Source: JAXHMB01 sp034521755
GTDB taxonomy: Bacteria > Bacteroidota > Rhodothermia > Balneolales > Balneolaceae
Direction: 5' to 3'
Length of the DNA stretch: 64,000 nt
Assembly: GCA_034521755.1 (NCBI GenBank)
Contig: JAXHMB010000003.1
Span: 186,001-250,000 of the forward strand
Shown piece after piece: positions 45,689 through 54,637 of this stretch (within the stretch, counting starts at the first letter, position 1; each line of letters starts with the position of its first letter). The notes beneath the pieces were generated by a model. It searched no databases, was not told the origin of the DNA, and was given only the letters and a program-made list of their open reading frames with translations. Position numbers and translations under genes: made by a program.

Positions 45689-46435
45689 ATGGAACATTTA
45701 GACATCCTTGCGTTTGCTGCCCATCCTGATGACACCGAACTCTGCTGTGGAGGCACCCTTGCAGCTTTGGTAAATCAAGGCAAGAAAGTGGGCGTCGTTG
45801 ACTTCAGCAAGGGCGAAATGGGGTCACGTGGTACCCCTGAATTGCGTATGAAAGAAGCTGGTAAAGCTGCTGACATCATTGGGCTTTCAGTACGAGAAAA
45901 CCTGGGATTACCTGATACAAAACTGGAGAATAAGGAAGAATACAGGCTCAAAATTATCCAAGAGGTCCGAAAGTATCGTCCACAGATATGTCTTGTAGGA
46001 GCACCTGCTGATCGCCATCCTGATCACGGAAATGCAACTCAACTAGCCTTGGATGCTATTTTTTACAGTGGATTGATCAAGATTGAGACCACTGATAGTG
46101 ATGGCGACAAGCAAGAACCCTGGAGGCCTTCCCATATTTTACACTACATGCAGGATCGCCCTTTCCAACCAGACCTCGTATTTGATATCACCGATACATT
46201 TAAAACTAAAAAAGAAGCTATTCTTGCTTTTTCCAGTCAGTTTAATGTTGAAAACCCCGGAGACGAACCGGAGACCTATATTTCGAGCAGCAGATTTTTT
46301 AAAGGCATTGAAGCAAGGGCGCGGCACTATGGACATTTAATTGGCGCTGAATTTGGCGAACCCTTTAAATACTATAATGGGCCAATTCCACTTAAGTCAT
46401 TTGAAACACTTTTGGAAACCAAACCTGAACGCTAG
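45689..46435 (+). CDS. bshB1: bacillithiol biosynthesis deacetylase BshB1
   Basis: PIG-L-family zinc deacetylase that removes the acetyl group from N-acetylglucosaminyl-malate, the second step of bacillithiol synthesis. The 248 residues include the signature AHPDD at 11-15, then ELCCGGTLAALVNQGKKV, a DFSKGEMGSRG loop, LGLPDTKL, DRHPDHGNAT with the second zinc/catalytic His, and the C-terminal ARHYGHLIGAEFGEPFKYY characteristic of BshB1. Bacillithiol replaces glutathione as main thiol in many Bacteroidota and Deinococcota. bshA and bshC are not in the window. Confidence 0.94.
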   Translation: MEHLDILAFAAHPDDTELCCGGTLAALVNQGKKVGVVDFSKGEMGSRGTPELRMKEAGKAADIIGLSVRENLGLPDTKLENKEEYRLKIIQEVRKYRPQICLVGAPADRHPDHGNATQLALDAIFYSGLIKIETTDSDGDKQEPWRPSHILHYMQDRPFQPDLVFDITDTFKTKKEAILAFSSQFNVENPGDEPETYISSSRFFKGIEARARHYGHLIGAEFGEPFKYYNGPIPLKSFETLLETKPER

Positions 46436-46436
46436 A

Positions 46437-47249
46437 TTACCCCAATACTTCTGCCTTCGAAAAATGTTCTTGAATAGCGTTTAAAAGGAAGGGATGAATG
46501 TGCTTGTTGCCTGCAACTATACGCTCACCAAACAGCCAATTATCCCCACCCTGCCAATCCGTTACGATTCCTCCGGCTTCTCTAACAATAAGACTGCCTG
46601 CTGCAATGTCCCAGGGATTTAGTGCATATTCATAAAATCCATCATAACGCCCACAGGCTAAACAACAAAGATCATAAGCCGCTGAACCCGGACGCCGAAC
46701 GCCCTGAGTGCTATGCATGAGATATTCAAAAAAGCGCAGATAATTTTTTACGAGGCTCAAATCATTGTATGGAAAACCAGTACCAATCATTGAGTATTTA
46801 GCATCATCGATAGCAGAAACTTCAATCCTTTTTTCATTTAAAAAAGCACCTCCTCCTTTTACGGCCGTAAAGCATTCATCCATATTGACTTCCAACACCA
46901 GACCCACCTTAGCTTGTTGTTGTTCCCAAAAGGCAATAGAAACACAAAAAACCGGGAATCCATGTGCAAAATTAGTAGTACCGTCAATGGGGTCTATCAG
47001 CCAAGTCCGTTCTTCCGGGAATACTTGTTCTTCAGCAGACTCTTCAGCCATTATCTGGTCCTTTGGAAAAACCTCTCTGATAACTTCAAGAATTGCTTCC
47101 TCTGCAGCCAAATCTGCATCCGTCACCAAATCATTTTTACCCTTAAAACTGATATCGAAGTTGAGATTTCCCCGATAAGATTTGATGACTTCGGAAGCTT
47201 TTACTGCTGCTTTTTTGGCTACATTGAGTTCTTTAGAGTAGTGCGACAT
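46437..47249 (-). CDS. suhB: inositol monophosphatase family protein
   Basis: The 270-residue Mg-dependent phosphatase has the metal site DPIDGTTNFAHGFPVFCVSI preceded by MAEESA, and the second motif NPWDIAAGSLIVREAGG near the C-terminus. The family covers inositol-1-phosphatase, SuhB and related sugar phosphatases, and the substrate cannot be fixed from sequence. It is convergent with bshB1 with one intervening base, and its start lies 58 bases past the dnaG stop. Given dnaG upstream on the same strand, partial co-transcription is possible but a hairpin lies between them. Confidence 0.88.
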   Translation of the reverse strand: MSHYSKELNVAKKAAVKASEVIKSYRGNLNFDISFKGKNDLVTDADLAAEEAILEVIREVFPKDQIMAEESAEEQVFPEERTWLIDPIDGTTNFAHGFPVFCVSIAFWEQQQAKVGLVLEVNMDECFTAVKGGGAFLNEKRIEVSAIDDAKYSMIGTGFPYNDLSLVKNYLRFFEYLMHSTQGVRRPGSAAYDLCCLACGRYDGFYEYALNPWDIAAGSLIVREAGGIVTDWQGGDNWLFGERIVAGNKHIHPFLLNAIQEHFSKAEVLG

Positions 47250-47270
47250 TCAAAAAATTTTATATGATGA

Positions 47271-47311
47271 GTAACGAGTAAAAAATAATCTATTCGCTCA
47301 TTACTCGTTAC
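47271..47311 (-). terminator. hairpin at the dnaG 3' end
   Basis: GTAACGAGTAA at 47271-47281 and its reverse complement at 47301-47311 form a perfect 11-bp stem with a 19-base loop. The dnaG stop codon lies in the arm. The tail on the minus strand is not a clean T run, so it may act as a weak terminator or mRNA 3' stabiliser. Confidence 0.5.
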
Positions 47312-49323
47312 CTATCACTTTTCATTTTATAGCTAAACACTTTCTCCGAAACCTTTTGAGCGGCTTCTGAATCAGGGTCGGGGAAAAGTTCATCCAGGGG
47401 GGACTGCTGCAACAGGCTTCGCTGTCGTCCCACCTCCTTCATCGTCTTCATTACTTTACGACTTTCCTCTTCATCAGCTTCGTTATATTGTTCATGGAGA
47501 TCAATTTGAAGGCGATCAAGGTGATGCATTTTCAGGGCTTTAAGGGCACCCTTGGCCGTCATGTACGGATTTCGGTCTTTTTTATACTGGATGCCAATTT
47601 TTTCGTGGTGACGCTCGCTCACCGTATGTTCTTCAAGTACAATTTCGCCCACCAGCTCTGGGAAAGGATGTTCTCTATCAGCATAAGCTTCAACTGATAC
47701 TTCCTTTTCTTCCTTGTATCGATCAATGATGTCTTTGTAAAACTTCTTCAGATCTTCATCCTCAAACTGTTTCTCATTACAAAAAGAACCGATGTAATCA
47801 ATCATGTCCCTACCGTACACTAGGAGTAACCGAATGAGCTCTTTCTCATAATTAGGTCGCTTTTTAGGTGCCATTGGTTCTTTTCGCGGAGGTGCATTTT
47901 GCAGCTGGCTTTCAAAAGCCTCGGTATGATGATCAGGTGCTTGCTGCTGTTGACGAGCTTCTCGTTCAGCGTGACGCTTTTCTCGTCTTTTAGCACGTTG
48001 GCGCTCTTGTTCTAAATCTTTCAGAATTTTACCCAACTCTTCGAACAGTGCCCGATCTCCTACTTTTACCAGGCCATTAAGATGCTGAACATGGGTTTCC
48101 CGGGAAACCTGATCCGGCATATGTGCAATACTTTCCAGCGCTTCCGAGATAACTTTTTTCTTTTCAGAGGGATCATCCAGCTTGCCTTCTGACTGGGCTT
48201 TGTGCACAAGATAACTCAAGAAATCTTCCGACTCCTCTTTTTTTAGTTCCAGAAAAGAATCTTTGCCAAACTGTCGAACAAACGAGTCCGGATCTTCGCC
48301 CTCGGGCAGTTCCAGCAGCTTTACGTCCATGCCTTCTTCCAAAGCAATATTAATACCGCGTTTCATGGCCATTTGACCGGCTGAATCTGCATCATAAATC
48401 ATCGTGATCGTCTCTCCATACCGATGCAGCACTTTCATCTGCTGAGGTGTAAGTGAGGTCCCACTCGAAGCCGCCACATTGTTGATTCCATACTGTTGAA
48501 GAGAGATGACATCGGTGTATCCTTCAACCAAAATCACCTCATCCTGCTTTCGGATATCGTTTTTTGCAAAGTTTACGCCATACAACACTTTACTTTTGTT
48601 ATAAACTTTGGTCTGTGGTGAGTTAATGTATTTGGCAGATTTTTCGTTACCTAATACGCGACCGGCAAAAGCAATAACTTTACCCGAAGGATTAAAAATC
48701 GGAAACATCAATCGACCGCGGAACGTGTCGTAAAAACCATCTCCCCTCTGGCTTGGTTTGGCCAATCCTGCCTCAATGAGATATTCCTCATTCAGTCCGG
48801 AATCTATAGCTGCTTTATAAAACCTGTCTCCCTGGTTTGGTGCATAACCAAGTCCATATTTCTTGATGATCTGACGATCATATCCACGCTTAGCCAAATA
48901 CTGGCGGGCATCTTCAGCTGCATCAGTCTCCATCAGGTGGCGGTGAAAAAAGACACCGGCATACCGCAGGGCATGGTAAATTCCCTCACGAAGGTGATGC
49001 TCTTCATCAAACTCGGGATCTTCTTCTTTGGGAAGTGAAACACCATAACGATCAGCCAACGAGCGCATAGCTTCTACAAAGCCAACCCCTTCCATTTGCA
49101 TGACAAAATTAAAAACATCACCTGATTCCCCACAACCGAAACATTTATAAATGCCGAGATCAGGAGTGACATGAAAAGACGGCGTATTTTCATCATGAAA
49201 CGGACATAAGCCCTTCCAGCTTCGGCCTGATCGTTTAAGTTTCACATAGTCTCCAACAACTTCAACGATATCCGCTGCGTGCCGAACTTCTTCTTTTTTT
49301 TCGTCGGGAATCATGGTAGCCAT
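47308..49323 (-). CDS. dnaG: DNA primase DnaG
   Basis: Synthesises RNA primers at the replication fork. The 671-residue protein has the CHC2 zinc finger (Cys 40, His 43, Cys 61, Cys 64 in CPFHDENTPSFH...YKCFGCG). The TOPRIM catalytic core has VILVEGYTDVISLQQYG and YDADSAGQMA. A long helical C-terminal region of about 280 residues, rich in Arg, Glu and Gln near 440-480, would bind the helicase DnaB. The protein is longer than E. coli DnaG by about 90 residues because of that linker. A second in-frame ATG three codons in is an alternative start. Confidence 0.96.
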   Translation of the reverse strand: MATMIPDEKKEEVRHAADIVEVVGDYVKLKRSGRSWKGLCPFHDENTPSFHVTPDLGIYKCFGCGESGDVFNFVMQMEGVGFVEAMRSLADRYGVSLPKEEDPEFDEEHHLREGIYHALRYAGVFFHRHLMETDAAEDARQYLAKRGYDRQIIKKYGLGYAPNQGDRFYKAAIDSGLNEEYLIEAGLAKPSQRGDGFYDTFRGRLMFPIFNPSGKVIAFAGRVLGNEKSAKYINSPQTKVYNKSKVLYGVNFAKNDIRKQDEVILVEGYTDVISLQQYGINNVAASSGTSLTPQQMKVLHRYGETITMIYDADSAGQMAMKRGINIALEEGMDVKLLELPEGEDPDSFVRQFGKDSFLELKKEESEDFLSYLVHKAQSEGKLDDPSEKKKVISEALESIAHMPDQVSRETHVQHLNGLVKVGDRALFEELGKILKDLEQERQRAKRREKRHAEREARQQQQAPDHHTEAFESQLQNAPPRKEPMAPKKRPNYEKELIRLLLVYGRDMIDYIGSFCNEKQFEDEDLKKFYKDIIDRYKEEKEVSVEAYADREHPFPELVGEIVLEEHTVSERHHEKIGIQYKKDRNPYMTAKGALKALKMHHLDRLQIDLHEQYNEADEEESRKVMKTMKEVGRQRSLLQQSPLDELFPDPDSEAAQKVSEKVFSYKMKSDR

Positions 49324-49458
49324 AGTGATTTGATAATAACAGAATTCAACAAGAGAATCATCTAATTCTTAATTGTCTTTGCCTTTGCCAATTCCTTGTG
49401 TAGTGGGTATATTCAGTCCAAATTGTGAAAACAAAAATTATAATAAAAATTCTGTTGT

Positions 49459-50334
49459 ATGAGCGTTCTTGTTGGAAATGATACACGATTAGTGGTTCAG
49501 GGAATTACCGGAAGCGAAGGTAGTTTCCATGCTGAACAAATGATTGAATATGGAACTAATGTGGTTGCCGGTGTAACTCCGGGTAAAGGTGGGCAAACAC
49601 ACCTGGACCTGCCGGTTTATAATACGGTTGCCGATGCTGTACAGAAAGAGAACGCAAACACTTCTGTGATTTTTGTTCCTCCCGCATTTGCAGGTGATGC
49701 CATCTCTGAAGCTGCTTTTGCAGGCATTGAAGTAATTATTTGTATCACTGAGGGCATTCCCGTTAAAGACATGATTGTTGCCAAGCAAATAGTAAAAAGC
49801 TACGGAGCTACGCTTATTGGTCCCAACTGTCCCGGCGTTATTACACCGGGTGAAGCCAAAATTGGTATTATGCCCGGCAGTATTTTTACTCCCGGAAAAG
49901 TGGGATTGATCTCTCGATCCGGAACGCTTACTTATGAAGCGGTTGACCAGCTTTCCAAAGCAGGCCTCGGACAAAGTACCGCTATTGGTATTGGCGGTGA
50001 CCCGGTAATTGGGACTAACCACACTGATGCTGTAAAACTTTTTGAAGCGGATGACGACACCGAAGCTATTGTATTAATTGGTGAAATAGGTGGAACGGCT
50101 GAAGAAGAAGCAGCAGCCTATATTGAGAACAATGTTGACAAACCTGTTGTGGCATTTATCGCAGGTAGCACAGCCCCTCCCGGCCGAAGAATGGGACATG
50201 CGGGTGCTATCATTTCCGGCGGCGAAGGCGGTGCTGATTCCAAGAAGAAAGCACTCCGTGATGCCGGGGTAACCGTAGTGGACAGCCCTGCTGAAATTGG
50301 GGTTACCCTAAAAGAAATGCTGGAAAAAGCATAG
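49459..50334 (+). CDS. sucD: succinate--CoA ligase, ADP-forming, alpha subunit
   Basis: TCA-cycle enzyme subunit converting succinyl-CoA to succinate with nucleoside-triphosphate formation. The 291-residue protein binds CoA in TRLVVQGITGSEGSFHAEQM and carries the phosphorylated His in GRRMGHAGAIISGGEGGA (His about 247). PGVITPGEAKIGIMPG, followed by SIFTPGK, is also typical. sucC is not adjacent, as in many Bacteroidota. A clear hairpin terminator follows 23 bases after the stop. Confidence 0.96.
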   Translation: MSVLVGNDTRLVVQGITGSEGSFHAEQMIEYGTNVVAGVTPGKGGQTHLDLPVYNTVADAVQKENANTSVIFVPPAFAGDAISEAAFAGIEVIICITEGIPVKDMIVAKQIVKSYGATLIGPNCPGVITPGEAKIGIMPGSIFTPGKVGLISRSGTLTYEAVDQLSKAGLGQSTAIGIGGDPVIGTNHTDAVKLFEADDDTEAIVLIGEIGGTAEEEAAAYIENNVDKPVVAFIAGSTAPPGRRMGHAGAIISGGEGGADSKKKALRDAGVTVVDSPAEIGVTLKEMLEKA

Positions 50335-50356
50335 ATCTTATTCTAAGATATTTGTT

Positions 50357-50392
50357 AAAGCCTTCTTCTTTAATTGGGAGAAGGCTTTAATG
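50357..50392 (+). terminator. intrinsic terminator of sucD
   Basis: AAAGCCTTCT pairs with AGAAGGCTTT around TCTTTAATTGGG, followed by a short T-rich tail. The 31 bases from 50358 are nearly identical to the terminator at 51134, after the next gene. Confidence 0.8.
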
Positions 50393-50418
50393 TTTGGATC
50401 ATATTACCTTAACGCCTT

Positions 50419-51123
50419 ATGAGCCAACCAACAAAACAAGAAGTAAAAAAGTGGTATAATACACACCATCATTCTTTTGGAAAAGATTCTTGGCGTCCAC
50501 CTGAAGCTTATCATCCTTTCTTAAATTTTATAGATATACAGCCAGCCCAGAAAATGCTGGATATCGGATGTGGAACGGGATATTTACTTAAAGAAGCATC
50601 CCAAAGAGGTCTGGAGACTTTTGGAATAGATATTTCCGAAGAGGCTGTCAAAATATCGCGCCATCAATCATCCCTTTCTGTCATTAAGGTTGGAAGAGCT
50701 GAAGCATTGCCGTTTAAAGACGATACATTCGACCATATTTTTTGCTTGGGTTCTCTTGAACACTTTCTGGATATAAAAAAAGCGCTTAATGAAATGAAGC
50801 GTGTAGCAAGACAAGGAGCGACTTTTTGTATAATGGTGCCAAATTACAACTATCTGTATTGGAAATTTAAACCAACACGAGGAACCGAACAGCAAGAAAT
50901 TAATGAACACCTGTTATCTCTTGATGAGTGGACTAAAATATTTGAAGATCAAGGTTTTAAGATTCAAGATATTTATAAAGACCAATGGCCCTTATATAAA
51001 GCCCCTGCTTCATCATCCCAGAATTCATTAAAATGGTTAAAAGCAATACTGCGTAAAATAGTATGGCGGTTCCTTCCTCTTAGGTATACCTATCAGTTTA
51101 TATTCATTATGAGATTTAAGTAA
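50419..51123 (+). CDS. class I SAM-dependent methyltransferase
   Basis: The 234-residue protein has the SAM-binding motif I MLDIGCGTGYLLKEA (residues near 52-66), motif post-I FGIDISEEAVKISRH, FDHIFCLGSLEHFLD as motif II and the FCIMVPNYNYLYW strand. The C-terminal half has a hydrophobic end (RRFLPLRYTYQFIFIM-like). The family includes ubiquinone/menaquinone and glycan methyltransferases; the substrate is unclear. It is flanked by two almost identical terminators and is AT-richer than sucD, which suggests insertion as a unit. Confidence 0.83.
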   Translation: MSQPTKQEVKKWYNTHHHSFGKDSWRPPEAYHPFLNFIDIQPAQKMLDIGCGTGYLLKEASQRGLETFGIDISEEAVKISRHQSSLSVIKVGRAEALPFKDDTFDHIFCLGSLEHFLDIKKALNEMKRVARQGATFCIMVPNYNYLYWKFKPTRGTEQQEINEHLLSLDEWTKIFEDQGFKIQDIYKDQWPLYKAPASSSQNSLKWLKAILRKIVWRFLPLRYTYQFIFIMRFK

Positions 51124-51132
51124 AGTATGTCT

Positions 51133-51167
51133 TAAGCCTTTTTCTTTAATTGGGAGAAGGCTTTTTT
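51133..51167 (+). terminator. intrinsic terminator of the methyltransferase gene
   Basis: AAGCCTT pairs with AAGGCTT around a TTTCTTTAATTGGGAG loop, followed by six T. The 31 bases from 51134 differ at one position from the terminator after sucD. Confidence 0.85.
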
Positions 51168-51285
51168 ATATTACCAGTACGATTAATTAAATGAATCACT
51201 CTAATCGCCCATAGCTTCCGGAGTAAGGTTTTGGTCAGTAATTACATCAACAATATGATAACAACACGTAATTAAAACTTTTGCC

Positions 51286-52050
51286 ATGCATTTAAAATAC
51301 TGGAGCTCATTGCTAATTCTCTTAATCAGCTGCACCCAGAAAGAGCAAGAACAAAAATCGGACCAGGAAGACCTTAATCCAACTATTGCCAACATTATTG
51401 AAGCCCATGGTGGTCTGGATCAATGGGAAAACCAACACACACTTTCTTATGAATTGGGAAATCAGTCTCATACTATTGATTTAAAGTCCCGAGAGGTTAA
51501 AATAACCACCTCGGAATTTTCTATGGGTAATGATGATGGCACCGTTTGGATTAAAGATCCAAACGAAAATTATGAAGGCTCCCCTACCTTCTATCACAGC
51601 CTGATGTTCTATTTTTATGCTATGCCTTTTGTATTTGCTGATGATGGTATCATTTATGAAAGCATGCCTGAGAAAGAAATTAAGGGGAAAACATATGGTG
51701 CCATGAAAATATCGTATGAAGAAGGTGTGGGCGACAGTCCAGAAGATGAGTATATTGTCTATTATGATCCTCAGTCGCATAAAATGGAATGGCTTGCCTA
51801 TACCGTCACGTTTCAGAGTCAGGAAGAAAGCGATGATTTCCATTTAATTCATTATCAAAAATGGGATACCTTTAACGGACTGCAGCTGCCTGTTGAACTG
51901 CAGTGGTATGAATACGAAAATAATGAAGCCGGTGAGCCACAGGGAGAGCCCAGAACTTTTACAAATATAAAAGTCACAGAAGAAGATATGGATGATGAGT
52001 TCTACGCTATGCCAGAAGGTGCAAAAGTAGATTCTGCCAGTGTAAACTGA
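51286..52050 (+). CDS. DUF6503-like lipoprotein
   Basis: The 254-residue protein has a short hydrophobic leader with a possible lipobox around LLISC (Cys near residue 16). A polar linker follows, then IIEAHGGLDQWENQHTLSYEL, EYIVYYDPQSHKMEWLAY and YQKWDTFNGLQLPVELQWYE, which matches my memory of DUF6503 proteins in Bacteroidota. It is probably exported and lipid-anchored in the outer membrane. The function is unknown. It has its own upstream gap of 160 bases with a terminator at the start. Confidence 0.65.
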   Translation: MHLKYWSSLLILLISCTQKEQEQKSDQEDLNPTIANIIEAHGGLDQWENQHTLSYELGNQSHTIDLKSREVKITTSEFSMGNDDGTVWIKDPNENYEGSPTFYHSLMFYFYAMPFVFADDGIIYESMPEKEIKGKTYGAMKISYEEGVGDSPEDEYIVYYDPQSHKMEWLAYTVTFQSQEESDDFHLIHYQKWDTFNGLQLPVELQWYEYENNEAGEPQGEPRTFTNIKVTEEDMDDEFYAMPEGAKVDSASVN

Positions 52051-52085
52051 TATATTTTATAAAAGCTTAAATTGAACTAAAAAAT

Positions 52086-52238
52086 ATGGCTGCTTTAGTA
52101 CTTGGTTTATCAGTAGGCTTTTTCCAGTATGCTTTTGTGAATAGCCGATACAATGAGGTGCAATGGATTGAATCCAAGTATTCCTTCGCGATGGGAGTCA
52201 TTCTGTTGGGAGTGAGTGGATTCCTTTTCTTTATTTAA
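52086..52238 (+). CDS. small two-helix membrane protein (50 residues)
   Basis: The 50-residue frame MAALVLGLSVGFFQYAF...VILLGVSGFLFFI has two hydrophobic helices joined by a short charged loop (NSRYNEVQWIESKYS). It starts 35 bases after the DUF6503-like gene and ends five bases before the convergent MerA-like gene, so it fits the gap closely. Coding potential is judged from hydrophobic pattern and fit only. Confidence 0.5.
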   Translation: MAALVLGLSVGFFQYAFVNSRYNEVQWIESKYSFAMGVILLGVSGFLFFI

Positions 52239-52243
52239 GGATA

Positions 52244-53722
52244 CTAAACCACGCGATTCGGATCACTTAAATCAGGCAGTTCTCCACGATACCCAAATAA
52301 TTTTTGTATGAGCTTTATCTGCCATTCCGACTGATTCTTGATATACCACTGATCGGCGGCTCTTCGTGCCCCAAGTGCATAGGTCGGATAAGGATGAATA
52401 GTATCGGCCAAATTTCTAAGCGTTACTCCGTTCTTCATGGCTACAGCATACTCCGAAATCATTTCCCCCGCATTAGTACCTACAATACTGGCTCCTAAAA
52501 TCTTTCCATTCCATTTTTTGGCAAAGACTTTAATAAGCCCTTCACCCTCAGATTCTGTCAACGCCCGGTCGATCTTTGAGAAAGGGAATTTATAAGTCTC
52601 ATAATTTATTCCTTCTTCTTTAAGCTTATTTTCAGTAGCTCCCACATGACCCAGTTCGGGATCGGTATAAGTAACCCAGGGCACGTGCCTGCGGTCTATC
52701 TTCATTGGAAATTTCAACAACGCGTTGGTTGATGCCACCTTTGCCATATGCTCACTCATATGAGTAAACTGGTATTCGCCGGTAATATCTCCACAGGCAT
52801 AAATGTGGGAGATGTTCGTCTTACACTTTTCATTAACCTTTACTCCTTTATCCGAATAATCTATGCCGGCAGCCTCCAGATTGAGTCCTGAAACATTAGC
52901 CCGACGCCCGGTGGCCATTAGCAAATCTGTTCCTCTTATTTTCTTTTCTTCTCCCTTTGTACTAATAGATACAATGAGGTCACCTTCATTATTGCTAACA
53001 CTTTTTACTTGTGCATTCAGCTCATAAATAATCCCCTCAGACTCAAGTTTTTTCTTTAAGATAGCTGCAAGTTCCGGATCATCATTCACCATAATACGGT
53101 CTGCCATGTCAATTACGGTAACATTTGAACCCAGCCGATTCATAGCCTGAGCCATTTCAGTACCTATGGGCCCTGCACCAATAATGATTAGCTCATTAGG
53201 CAAATCATTAATTTCGAACAATGTATCGTTCGTTAAATAGTCTACTTTATCAATACCGCTGATAGGTGGGACAAAAGCTGAAGCTCCTGCACAAATAAAT
53301 ATATACCGAGAAGTTACCTTCCTGCTTTTATTATCTCCTTCAATTTTAACAGTATGATCATCAACAAAAAAAGCTGAGCCCTTAACCACCTCAATTCCCA
53401 TATTTTCAAACTTTTCAGGGCTGTCGGCGTCTTCATAAATTTCCTGCCGGATGGTATGCACATGGTCAATTACTTTCTGGAAATCAATCTCCGGACTTCC
53501 GTCAATCAATCCATACTTCCCGGCATCACGAATATTCTGAGCCACTTTTCCTGCTTTTAGCAGTACTTTGCTGGGCACGCATCCGGTCCAGGTACAATCT
53601 CCGCCCAGCTTTTCCCTTTCTATCATCATAGTCTTGGCACCAAAATTGGCGGCAATGCCTGCCGACGTCAGCCCTGCTGCACCACCTCCTATTACAATTA
53701 CATCAAAATCATAGTTACTCAT
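52244..53722 (-). CDS. MerA-like pyridine nucleotide-disulfide oxidoreductase
   Basis: Flavoprotein of 492 residues with FAD motif VIGGGAAGLTSAGIA, redox disulfide CTWTGC (Cys 43 and 48), NAD(P) motif IIGAGPIGTEMAQA and IYACGDITGEYQFTHMSEHM. It is closest in pattern to mercuric-reductase-like oxidoreductases. The interface segment that normally carries a His-Glu dyad reads HPYPTYALGARRAADQWY, so the usual acidic partner is missing. It lacks an N-terminal HMA domain. Roles in bacillithiol reduction or metal handling are possible. It overlaps the small membrane-protein gene upstream by eight bases. Confidence 0.82.
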   Translation of the reverse strand: MSNYDFDVIVIGGGAAGLTSAGIAANFGAKTMMIEREKLGGDCTWTGCVPSKVLLKAGKVAQNIRDAGKYGLIDGSPEIDFQKVIDHVHTIRQEIYEDADSPEKFENMGIEVVKGSAFFVDDHTVKIEGDNKSRKVTSRYIFICAGASAFVPPISGIDKVDYLTNDTLFEINDLPNELIIIGAGPIGTEMAQAMNRLGSNVTVIDMADRIMVNDDPELAAILKKKLESEGIIYELNAQVKSVSNNEGDLIVSISTKGEEKKIRGTDLLMATGRRANVSGLNLEAAGIDYSDKGVKVNEKCKTNISHIYACGDITGEYQFTHMSEHMAKVASTNALLKFPMKIDRRHVPWVTYTDPELGHVGATENKLKEEGINYETYKFPFSKIDRALTESEGEGLIKVFAKKWNGKILGASIVGTNAGEMISEYAVAMKNGVTLRNLADTIHPYPTYALGARRAADQWYIKNQSEWQIKLIQKLFGYRGELPDLSDPNRVV

Positions 53723-54068
53723 TTGCTATTACCTCTATATCCATATTTTTAATTTTCTTTTGAACATTCTTATAAGTAGACCAGACCCCGTAAATTACCA
53801 TTGACACAACAATACCATAAACCCACCATGGTACATTTTTGCCGGCAATGATTAAGTATACATAGGCAGAAATAAAACAACTTGTAGCTGCCAATGACGG
53901 AAGCACAATTGATTTATTTCTTCGATAATTTTTTACCAGCCAGGTGATTGACAACATAAAAAACGGGATAGCACCAACGTAGATACTTCCAAAAATAATG
54001 GGATTTACCCCATATTGTTCTCCCAGCCCTAAAAACCATTCTTTAACTATTTCAAAAATTTCGACCAT
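53715..54068 (-). CDS. four-helix membrane protein of unknown function
   Basis: The 117-residue protein has three or four hydrophobic helices (near 23-43, 54-72, 78-93) and a charged C-terminus NVQKKIKNMDIEVIANE. It is not recognised. It is translationally coupled to the MerA-like gene by an eight-base overlap and may anchor or serve that flavoprotein. A homologous gene pair would be worth checking. Confidence 0.55.
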   Translation of the reverse strand: MVEIFEIVKEWFLGLGEQYGVNPIIFGSIYVGAIPFFMLSITWLVKNYRRNKSIVLPSLAATSCFISAYVYLIIAGKNVPWWVYGIVVSMVIYGVWSTYKNVQKKIKNMDIEVIANE

Positions 54069-54207
54069 GCCTGATATAGTATATTAAAATATGATTGATG
54101 AAATTGACGTTATGCACTCAGTAATTCTTACTTGCTTTACTGTTTGTCTGTATAACTTTTTACGATTAAATACTTGCTTACCATTTTATGATGAACTAGT
54201 TTTAATT

Positions 54208-54531
54208 GTGAAGCGCAAACATTTACATATCGTCGTAGGATCTTTGATGCTCATAGTAATGAGCATTAGTCTTATATTTTCTACACTACATTCCCATCAT
54301 CATCTTCAGTGGGACCATCCTGAAGATTTTGCAGAGACAGGAAATTGTTTTACTAAAGATACCACCGTTTGTCCTATTAGTGGATATCTGTTTAATGCCG
54401 ATGTTTCTGCACCGAATCTTACAAGTCAAGAGCTTTCTTTTGAGCAATTCGTTGCCGAATATCTTACCCTGATTATTCAAGAGGATGTCGAATCTCTTGT
54501 TCTGGGACGCGCACCCCCCTTCTCAGCTTAA
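54208..54531 (+). CDS. 107-residue His/Cys-containing membrane-anchored protein, module 1
   Basis: The protein has a hydrophobic anchor at about residues 8-27. A His cluster HSHHHLQWDH lies at 28-37, an invariant TGNCFTKDTTVCPISGYLF (two Cys) at 44-62, and the tail ends LVLGRAPPFSA. I chose GTG 54208 because it aligns base for base with the GTG of its paralogue at 57485 and gives an identical length, although the frame is open further upstream. The extension back to 54091 has no paralogous counterpart. The body is presumably periplasmic and could bind a metal. It precedes the lipoprotein and first TonB-receptor genes on the same strand. Confidence 0.7.
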   Translation: MKRKHLHIVVGSLMLIVMSISLIFSTLHSHHHLQWDHPEDFAETGNCFTKDTTVCPISGYLFNADVSAPNLTSQELSFEQFVAEYLTLIIQEDVESLVLGRAPPFSA

Positions 54532-54555
54532 TAGTTCGTAATAATATCCCACTAA

Positions 54556-54585
54556 ATCAGGCTACATTTTTTCCTAAAGCCTGAT
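54556..54585 (+). terminator. possible hairpin after the first His/Cys protein
   Basis: ATCAGGCT pairs with AGCCTGAT around a 14-base T-rich loop, 25 bases after the stop codon. There is no T tract after the stem, so termination would be weak. Confidence 0.4.
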
Positions 54586-54637
54586 ATTACTGTATCCACT
54601 TTAGATTAAAAATTTAAACTCTATTAAGCTTAGAATT

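Noticed and set aside
54091..54207. Longer start for the first 107-residue protein
   Set aside because: The added 39 residues have no counterpart in the paralogue, which starts at the equivalent GTG, and the extra sequence would displace the membrane anchor.
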